Shown here: piece by piece, positions 58,609 to 64,000 of the stretch
How the letters are laid out: each line of letters starts with the position of its first letter
Position numbering within the stretch: position 1 is the stretch's first letter
Notes under the pieces: generated by a model
What the model saw: the letters and a program-made list of their open reading frames with translations, nothing else
What the model was told of the DNA's origin: nothing
The model's database searches: none
Program-made: the position numbers and the translations under genes
DNA from: Consotaella salsifontis
Lineage (GTDB): Bacteria; Pseudomonadota; Alphaproteobacteria; Rhizobiales; Rhizobiaceae
Length of the DNA stretch: 64,000 nucleotides
Direction: 5' to 3'
NCBI RefSeq assembly: GCF_900167365.1
Contig: NZ_FUXL01000008.1
Location: forward strand, 62,001 to 126,000

Positions 58609-59595
58609 TCATTGGCCAGGAAGAAGCAGCGCCGGGCGATCCTCGGCCGCCGGGTAGACGCCGAGATTGCGGTATTCGGCGGAGAAGAACTGGAGCTCCT
58701 TCAGCGCCCGGTCGAGCGCCGGATCGTGCGGATGGCCTTCGACGTCCGCATAGAAGAGCGTGGCCGCGAAGCTCCCGCCGAGCTGATAGCTCTCGAGCTT
58801 CGTCATGTTGATGCCGTTGGTGGCAAAGCCGCCCAGCGCCTTGTAGAGCGCCGCCGGGATGTTCTTCACCCGGAACACGAAGGTGGTGACGATATCGCGG
58901 CTGACATAGGTCCGCCCGGTCTCGTCGAGAGTCGCCTGACGTGGTGCCCAAAGGCTCAAGCGCTTTTCCTCGAAATCGGCGAGAGGCCGGCGGGCCGGAT
59001 TGGCGAGAATGACGAAGCGGGTGACGTTGTTCTCGCCGTCCTCGACGTTGCGCTCCAGTATCTCCAGCCCGTAGACGTCGGCGGCGAGCCCCGGCGCGAG
59101 GGCCGCGCGCGTCTTGTCGCCGGAGGCGGCCACCTCGCGCGCCGCGCCGGCCGTGTCGGCGGCAACCTGCGCCTTCCAGCCCTTGCGGCGGATATAGTGG
59201 CGGCACTGGCCGAGGGCGTGGATGTGGCTGTGAACGCTGCGGATGCCGTCGGCCGTCACGCCGGGCAATGCCATCAGCTGAAAATGAATGGGCATGAAAT
59301 GCTCGCCGACGATCTGAAGACCGGAGCCCGGCATCAGGAGATGGATGTCGGCGACGCGGCCCGCCAGCGTGTTCTCGATGGGGATCATCGCCAGCGCGAC
59401 CTCGACCTCCTCGCCGTCATGCACAGCGCGCCCACTCTTCACCGCGTCGAAAGCGTCGTCGAAGGAGGCGCAGGGCAGACGCTTCAGCCGATCGCCGAAG
59501 ACCGCCTGGCAAGCCATGTCGGAATTCGCGCCCGGCTCACCCTGATAAGCGATGAAGCGCCCGTCGATCTCCGGCATCACGTCGAAAAGATTCAT
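58609..59595 (-). CDS. pheA: Prephenate dehydratase
   Basis: This 328-residue protein without a chorismate mutase domain is the alphaproteobacterial form. The PDT domain has IAYQGEPGANSDMACQAVF and MIPIENTLAGRVADIHLLM; the C-terminal ACT domain FVFRVKNIPAALYKALGGFATNGINMTKLESYQLGG binds phenylalanine for feedback control. It makes phenylpyruvate. AGGAGG lies upstream of ATG 59595. Confidence 0.95.
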   Translation of the reverse strand: MNLFDVMPEIDGRFIAYQGEPGANSDMACQAVFGDRLKRLPCASFDDAFDAVKSGRAVHDGEEVEVALAMIPIENTLAGRVADIHLLMPGSGLQIVGEHFMPIHFQLMALPGVTADGIRSVHSHIHALGQCRHYIRRKGWKAQVAADTAGAAREVAASGDKTRAALAPGLAADVYGLEILERNVEDGENNVTRFVILANPARRPLADFEEKRLSLWAPRQATLDETGRTYVSRDIVTTFVFRVKNIPAALYKALGGFATNGINMTKLESYQLGGSFAATLFYADVEGHPHDPALDRALKELQFFSAEYRNLGVYPAAEDRPALLLPGQ

Positions 59596-59846
59596 GGTGT
59601 GGTCCCTCCTCGGACGGGCGAACGGAGCGCCGGCCGTACGACGCGGGGAGAACAAAGTGCGGCCTTGCCGATCGTCAGCAGGCCACATGAAAAATTGCGA
59701 CAGCCCTGATACGGCATGGATACGAAGGACGGCGAAAGCACCCTTATAGGTGTTGCCTTCAAGGTGCAAAAGACCTAGTTTCCGCGCGCTTTAGGAGAAT
59801 TATACCGGTGTTTCGCACCGCGTGACGTGGGAGCCGTCCTTTCGCG

Positions 59847-60827
59847 ATGAATTCATTCGAGCTCAACAAGATCATCGGCGCGGTACTGGCGACGATCTTC
59901 GTTCTCTTTGGCGCCAGCCTCGTGGGCGGCGCCATTTTCCATTCGGAGGTGCCGGAGAAGTTCGGCTACGCCGTGGTGGTGAGCGAGGACAGCGAGGCCG
60001 CACCGGCGGCCGAGGCTCCAGCCGAGGTTCCCGTCGCAACGCTCCTTGCCTCGGCCGATGCCGATGCCGGCGCGTCGCAGTTCAAGAAGTGCCAGGCCTG
60101 CCATGACGGCACCAAGGGTGGTGCCAACAAGGTCGGTCCCGAGCTCTGGGGCGTGGTCGGCCGGCCGGTCGCCAGCCACGAAGGCTTCAACTATTCCTCC
60201 GCCATGAAGGACTTTTCCAAGGGCGGCGAGGAGCACTGGACCTTCGAGAACCTGAACCACTTCATCACCAACCCGAAGGGCTTCGTGCCCGGCACGGCCA
60301 TGGGCTTCGCCGGCATCAAGAAGGACAGCGACCGGGCCAACCTGCTCGCCTATCTCCGCACCCTGTCGGACAATCCCGAGCCGCTGCCGACCCCTGAACC
60401 GGCGGCGCCCGCGACGACGACGGAGACCGGCGAGGCCGCAGGCGCTGCGACCGCGCAGCCCCAGGCGCCGGCGAATCAGCCGCCCGCCGCCACAGAAGAG
60501 GCCCCGGCCGCAGCCGGAACGAACGCACCAGCGGCCAGCGAGCAGCCCGGGACAGGCGAGCCGGCCGCCTCTGGCGACACCCAGGCGAACCAGCCCGCCG
60601 CTGCGGGGACAGCCGCCCCGCAGGCCAACCAGCCGGCTGAAGCTCCCGCCGATGCCACGAGCCCGCAGGGCGCCGTGACCACGCAGCCGACCACGGCCGA
60701 GCCTGCCGCGACGCCGCAGAGCGGAACGGCGGCGCCGACGGGCGGTGCCGACACGCAGCAGTCGTCGCCCGCGGCTCCGGCTGAGGCTCCTGCTCCGGCC
60801 GAGACGCCCGCGGCTCCCGCGCAATAA
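59847..60827 (+). CDS. cycM: Membrane-anchored c-type cytochrome (CycM-like) with long disordered tail
   Basis: The protein is 326 residues. An uncleaved N-terminal anchor (IIGAVLATIFVLFGASLVGGAIF) precedes a class I cytochrome c domain (about 65-175) with haem motif KKCQACH, the NKVGPELWGVVGRPVASHEGFNYSSAMK block and axial Met in PGTAMGFAG. Such cytochromes carry electrons from the bc1 complex to the aa3 oxidase. The last 150 residues are a Pro/Ala/Gln/Thr-rich tail not usual in CycM. Confidence 0.9.
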   Translation: MNSFELNKIIGAVLATIFVLFGASLVGGAIFHSEVPEKFGYAVVVSEDSEAAPAAEAPAEVPVATLLASADADAGASQFKKCQACHDGTKGGANKVGPELWGVVGRPVASHEGFNYSSAMKDFSKGGEEHWTFENLNHFITNPKGFVPGTAMGFAGIKKDSDRANLLAYLRTLSDNPEPLPTPEPAAPATTTETGEAAGAATAQPQAPANQPPAATEEAPAAAGTNAPAASEQPGTGEPAASGDTQANQPAAAGTAAPQANQPAEAPADATSPQGAVTTQPTTAEPAATPQSGTAAPTGGADTQQSSPAAPAEAPAPAETPAAPAQ

Positions 60828-60854
60828 CGCCGTTCGACATCGAGCGATTGATGA

Positions 60855-60878
60855 AAGGCCGGGCCGACGCCCGGCCTT
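60855..60878 (+). terminator. Cytochrome gene terminator hairpin; left copy of the IS-flanking 24-bp duplication
   Basis: The stem AAGGCCGGGC / GCCCGGCCTT has a CGAC loop, 27 nt after the stop. Its T-tract was cut to two T by the IS insertion at 60879; the intact version with TTTTT lies at 62409-62435. Confidence 0.85.
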
Positions 60879-60890
60879 CAGACTGCTGAC

Positions 60891-60918
60891 AAAGCCCTGG
60901 CGTTAGCCGGGGCTTTTT
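60891..60918 (+). terminator. Inward-facing terminator at the IS left end
   Basis: An 11-bp stem AAAGCCCTGGC / GCCGGGGCTTT (one G-U pair) with a GTTA loop, followed by TT, overlaps the inverted repeat. It would stop outside transcription from entering the transposase gene. Confidence 0.65.
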
Positions 60919-60931
60919 GATTCATTGGGCC

Positions 60932-62302
60932 ATGTTGAAGAGCCCAGCGCCTGAGCAGACTGCGATCGAGATGGTGACGCTCGATCAGTTGGTCCCCAAG
61001 GATCACCTGCTTCGCAAGATCGACGCGGTGATCGACTTCTCGTTCATCCATGACCGGGTTGCCGGGCTCTATTGTCCGGATAATGGCCGCCCGGCCCTCG
61101 ATCCGACCTTGATGTTCAAGGCACTGTTCCTGGGCTATCTCTTCGGCATCCGCTCCGAGCGCCAGTTGGTGCGCGAGATCGAGGTGAATGTCGCCTATCG
61201 CTGGTTCCTGCGGCTGAAGCTGACCGATGCGGTGTTTGACGCCTCGACGATCAGCCAGAACCGCCGACGCCGCTTCACCGACGACAGCGTTGCGCGCGAC
61301 ATTTTCGATGCCATCGTCGAACAGGCGATCGACCACGGCCTGGTGGACGGGCGCGTGCTCTATACCGACTCCACCCATCTGAAGGCGAACGCCAACAAGA
61401 ACCGCTTCGACAAGGCGGTCGTGGCCAAGTCGCACTCCGACTATTGGAACGACCTCGACGCCGCGGTGGAGGCCGAGCGCGCGGTGCACGGCCAAAAGCC
61501 GCTGAAGGCCAAGGAGCGCCAGCCGGTGGCGAGGGAGACCAAGGTCTCGCGCACCGATCCCGAGAGCGGCTACATGGTGCGGGACGGCAAGCCCAGGGGC
61601 TTTTTCTATCTCGACCACCGCACCGTCGACGGCAAGCTGGCGATCGTCACCGACACCTTCGCCACGCCGGCCAACGTCCACGATTCGATCGTCTACCTCT
61701 CACGCCTCGACCATCAGCGGGAGCGCTTCGGCTTCGATGTCGGCGCCGTCGGGCTGGATGCCGGCTATGCCACGGCGGGCATTGCCAAGGGGCTCGAAGA
61801 TCGCAAGATCCTGGGCGTGACGGGCTATCGCAATCCGACGCCGCCCAAACCCGGCATGATGCGCAAGTCGAAGTTCACGTTCGAGGCCGAGGCCGACGGA
61901 TATCGCTGCCCGCAGGGTCAGCTTCTCGCCTACGCCACCACCGATCGCCACGGCTACCGGCACTATCGCTCCGACCCAAGGGTCTGCCGGACCTGCCCAC
62001 TTCTGGCTTCCTGCACGACCAACGCCAAGGCTGAGCGCACCATCACCCGCCATGTGTGGACCGAAAGCCGCGAAAGGACCGATGCCCATCGCCTGACACC
62101 CTGGGGCAAGGCGATCTACAAGCGGCGCAAGGAGACGGTGGAACGCTCCTTTGCCGATGCAAAGCAGCTCCATGGCCACCGCTACGCCCGGTTCCGAAGT
62201 CTGATCCGCGTCTCCAGCCAGTGCCTGCTCGCCGCAGCCGCTCAGAACATCAAGAAGATGGCCATCGCACTCAGCCGGATGCCGGCTCCGAGCCCCGCAT
62301 GA
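60932..62302 (+). CDS. IS1182-type DDE transposase
   Basis: The protein is 456 residues from ATG 60932; a TTG at 60917 is in frame. The N-terminal DUF772 region has TLMFKALFLGYLFGIRSERQLVREI and ISQNRRRRF. The DDE triad is visible as LYTDSTHLKANANKN, VGLDAGYATAGIA and KRRKETVERSFADAKQLHGHRYAR. A Cys cluster (VCRTCPLLASCTT) lies between the last two. No frameshift or stop interrupts it. Confidence 0.93.
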   Translation: MLKSPAPEQTAIEMVTLDQLVPKDHLLRKIDAVIDFSFIHDRVAGLYCPDNGRPALDPTLMFKALFLGYLFGIRSERQLVREIEVNVAYRWFLRLKLTDAVFDASTISQNRRRRFTDDSVARDIFDAIVEQAIDHGLVDGRVLYTDSTHLKANANKNRFDKAVVAKSHSDYWNDLDAAVEAERAVHGQKPLKAKERQPVARETKVSRTDPESGYMVRDGKPRGFFYLDHRTVDGKLAIVTDTFATPANVHDSIVYLSRLDHQRERFGFDVGAVGLDAGYATAGIAKGLEDRKILGVTGYRNPTPPKPGMMRKSKFTFEAEADGYRCPQGQLLAYATTDRHGYRHYRSDPRVCRTCPLLASCTTNAKAERTITRHVWTESRERTDAHRLTPWGKAIYKRRKETVERSFADAKQLHGHRYARFRSLIRVSSQCLLAAAAQNIKKMAIALSRMPAPSPA

Positions 62303-62362
62303 GGGCTCCCAGCATCCGCTCCGACCTAGACAGACAAAATCGAGCAGCGATCCGCATCGCCA

Positions 62363-62395
62363 CAAAAAACAAACCCCGCCAATAATGACGGGGTT
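62363..62395 (-). terminator. Inward-facing terminator at the IS right end
   Basis: Read on the minus strand, AACCCCG / CGGGGTT (7-bp stem) is followed by TGTTTTTTG. It would block transcription entering the element from the right. Confidence 0.65.
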
Positions 62396-62408
62396 CGTCA
62401 GCAGTCTG

Positions 62409-62435
62409 AAGGCCGGGCCGACGCCCGGCCTTTTT
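62409..62435 (+). terminator. Right copy of the duplicated terminator hairpin
   Basis: This is the same 24-bp palindrome as at 60855-60878, here with an uninterrupted TTTTT tail. It can now end transposase transcription. Confidence 0.85.
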
Positions 62436-62595
62436 CGTTCGGCATGGCGTCAAACTGGTCCTGGCGGCGAAGCTCCGCCGAGGAGCGAAGGATTAAACTT
62501 TCGTCATTCCGGTTCTGAAGCCTCGGGTCCGCCATAGATTGTGGCATAGTCGCCCCGAATCGGTCATCCGTGCCCATCGAGAACTGGAGGTCAGC

Positions 62596-64000
62596 TTGAC
62601 GCTCACTCGCCGATCCGCCCTTCGCCTTTCCCTTTATGCCGCCGCCCTGGCGGTCAGCGGATCATCGGCGCGAGCGCAGCAGTCCAATCCGTTGACGCCC
62701 AGCGATGCCGCGTCCACCGGCGCAGGCGCCTCCGCCGCCACGGGCGCCGACAGCGGCTGGGTGACGTGGGACACGCTGATCCGGCCGTCAAAATATGCCG
62801 ACAGCTTTCCGCACTACGACTATGTCAATCCGGACGCGCCGAAGGGCGGAACGCTCAATCAGGTGGCGATCGGCTCTTTCGACAGCTTCAACCCTTTCAT
62901 CGTGCGCGGCACGGCCGCGGCGGGCATGTCGGCGGGCAATGGTGGTTTCGGCGGCGGGCTGATCTATGAGACGCTGACCGAACAGTCCACCGACGAGCCG
63001 GGCGTCTCCTACGGGCTCATCGCCGAAGCGATGAAGTTTCCCGAGGACGATTCCTGGGTGAAGTTCCGCATCAATCCCAACGCGCGTTGGCATGACGGCG
63101 AGCCGATCACCGCAGACGATGTGATCTGGAGCTTCGATACGCTGAGGGAACTCCATCCCCAGTGGAACGCCTACTACCGCAACGTGGTGAAGGCGGAGAA
63201 GACGGGCGAGCGCGAGGTGACGTTCACCTTCGACCAGAAGGGCAACCGCGAGCTCCCTCACATCATGGGCGATCTCGTCGTGGTGCCCCGCCACTGGTGG
63301 GAAGGGACGGACGCCTCCGGCAAGAAGCGCGACATCACGCAGCCGACGCTGGAGCCGCCGCTGGGCTCCGCCCTATACAAGATCGACAGTTTCTCGACCG
63401 GCTCGTCCATCATCTGGGCGCGGGTGCCAGACGCATGGTCGAAGGATCTGCCCCAGAATGTCGGTCGCCACAACTTCGACCGGATGAAATTCGTCTACCT
63501 GCGCGATTCCAACGCCTCGTGGGAAGCGTTCAAGAAGGGCGGGCTCGACGATTGGCGTGTAGAGAACATTTCGCGGCGATGGGCCGAGGGCTACGACTTT
63601 CCGGCGGCCCAGAACGGACAGGTGATCAAGAAGGAGATTCACTCTCCCAGCGTCGAATCCATGCAGGCCTATGTCCTCAACAATCGCCTGCCTAAGTTCC
63701 AGGACCGGCGGGTGCGACAGGCGCTGACCCTCGCGTTCAACTTCGAAGAGATGAACCGGACGCTTTTCTACAACTCGTACAAGCGCATCACGAGCTATTT
63801 CGCCAACAGCGAACTTGCCGCGACGGGCCTGCCGAGCGAGGGCGAGCTGAAGTTTCTGGAGCCGCTGCGTGGGCAGATCCCGGACGAGGTCTTCACCAAG
63901 GAATTCACCCTTCCTGTCTATGACGACGCGGCTGCGACGCGCGAGCACCTGCGGCAGGCGCTCGATCTCTTCAAGCAGGCCGGCTACGAGCTGAAGGGAA
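62596..64000 (+). CDS. yejA: Extracellular solute-binding protein family 5, YejA-like peptide ABC transporter component (3' end outside window)
   Basis: 468 residues are visible and the frame is open to the window edge. TTG 62596 is the start, with GGAGG 6 nt upstream. The signal peptide (RRSALRLSLYAAALAVSGSSARAQ) is followed by the family 5 core: FPHYDYVNPDAPKGGTLNQVAIGSFDSFNPFIVRG is the YejA-type opening, then INPNARWHDGEPITADDVIWSFDTL and RRVRQALTLAFNFEEMN. It binds oligopeptides or microcin-like compounds in the periplasm. The permease and ATPase genes probably follow outside. Confidence 0.9.
   Translation, partial: MTLTRRSALRLSLYAAALAVSGSSARAQQSNPLTPSDAASTGAGASAATGADSGWVTWDTLIRPSKYADSFPHYDYVNPDAPKGGTLNQVAIGSFDSFNPFIVRGTAAAGMSAGNGGFGGGLIYETLTEQSTDEPGVSYGLIAEAMKFPEDDSWVKFRINPNARWHDGEPITADDVIWSFDTLRELHPQWNAYYRNVVKAEKTGEREVTFTFDQKGNRELPHIMGDLVVVPRHWWEGTDASGKKRDITQPTLEPPLGSALYKIDSFSTGSSIIWARVPDAWSKDLPQNVGRHNFDRMKFVYLRDSNASWEAFKKGGLDDWRVENISRRWAEGYDFPAAQNGQVIKKEIHSPSVESMQAYVLNNRLPKFQDRRVRQALTLAFNFEEMNRTLFYNSYKRITSYFANSELAATGLPSEGELKFLEPLRGQIPDEVFTKEFTLPVYDDAAATREHLRQALDLFKQAGYELKG

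Larger units (their letters stand above)
60879..62408 (+). mobile_element. IS1182-family-like insertion sequence, 1,530 bp
   Basis: The ends are inverted repeats of 19 bp with 17 matches: CAGACTGCTGACAAAGCCC at 60879-60897 and, read inward, CAGACTGCTGACGAACCCC at 62408-62390. It encodes one DDE transposase. It is flanked by perfect 24-bp direct repeats (60855-60878 and 62409-62432), each a complete terminator hairpin. Long and variable target duplications are known for IS1182. The element looks intact and recent because ends and flanks are unmutated. Confidence 0.85.

Noticed and set aside
60917..60931. TTG 60917 as transposase start
   Set aside because: It lies in the stem tail of the left-end terminator; ATG 60932 is more plausible.

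Overview
The window is GC-rich, gene-dense chromosome from an alphaproteobacterium, most likely order Hyphomicrobiales (Rhizobiales). The placement is inferred from family content and gene order: acnA divergent from ccmABCDG, DUF1223 and DUF2794 genes, an IalB-type protein, dapB next to gpmA, a 4.5S-type SRP RNA followed by dnaX-ybaB-recR, a membrane-anchored CycM-type cytochrome c, and DnaX with a degenerate zinc site. No species can be named. No tRNA, rRNA, CRISPR array, prophage or plasmid replication gene was seen. It is mostly core chromosome with a few accessory insertions.

Layout. 1-9.3 kb: end of a MarR regulator, a CBS-containing site-2 protease, a flavin monooxygenase, a PQQ dehydrogenase split into a membrane ORF and a periplasmic ORF, a cation exchanger, argG, a DUF202 protein and a LysE exporter. 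9.3-13.9 kb: an rlmN-headed minus-strand operon ending in a lone BrnA-type antitoxin, then IalB, DUF1232 and thpR. 14-18 kb: tesA divergent from a ybbA-ybbP ABC pair. 18.2-24 kb: Bax inhibitor-1 protein, acetyltransferase, DUF2794, DUF1223 and acnA. 24.2-28.8 kb: ccmA, ccmB, ccmC, ccmD and ccmG, with an excalibur gene, a palindromic repeat pair and tam wedged between ccmB and ccmC. 28.8-34.7 kb: a frameshifted VOC gene with its WYL regulator, a phosphoribosyltransferase, pyrE, gnd, gpmA and dapB. 34.7-41.8 kb: an MsbA-like exporter, glk, mepA, a bacterioferritin lacking the haem-ligand methionine, a cytochrome P450 and cspA. 42-46 kb: ubiD divergent from ubiT-ubiU-ubiV, the oxygen-independent ubiquinone hydroxylation set, with an FNR-like half-conserved box between them. 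46.1-50.7 kb: arsB, then a two-component system divergent from a Spy/CpxP-like Met/His-rich periplasmic protein. 51-64 kb: recR, ybaB, dnaX, SRP RNA, a HIT protein, nudC, an EmrA-EmrB pair with emrB frameshifted, pheA, cytochrome c, an IS1182-like element inside that gene's terminator, and the start of a YejA-type peptide-binding protein.

How the genes work together. Respiration is the main thread: quinone synthesis with and without oxygen (ubiD, ubiTUV), cytochrome c maturation (ccm), a membrane cytochrome c, and a PQQ dehydrogenase that would feed electrons to ubiquinone. Sugar entry (glk, gnd, gpmA), the TCA cycle (acnA) and amino-acid and pyrimidine synthesis (argG, dapB, pheA, pyrE) make up the rest of the metabolism. 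The observations most worth following are the IS element flanked by two copies of a terminator hairpin, the split PQQ dehydrogenase, the envelope-stress-like two-component/Spy locus, and the M52R-type bacterioferritin.
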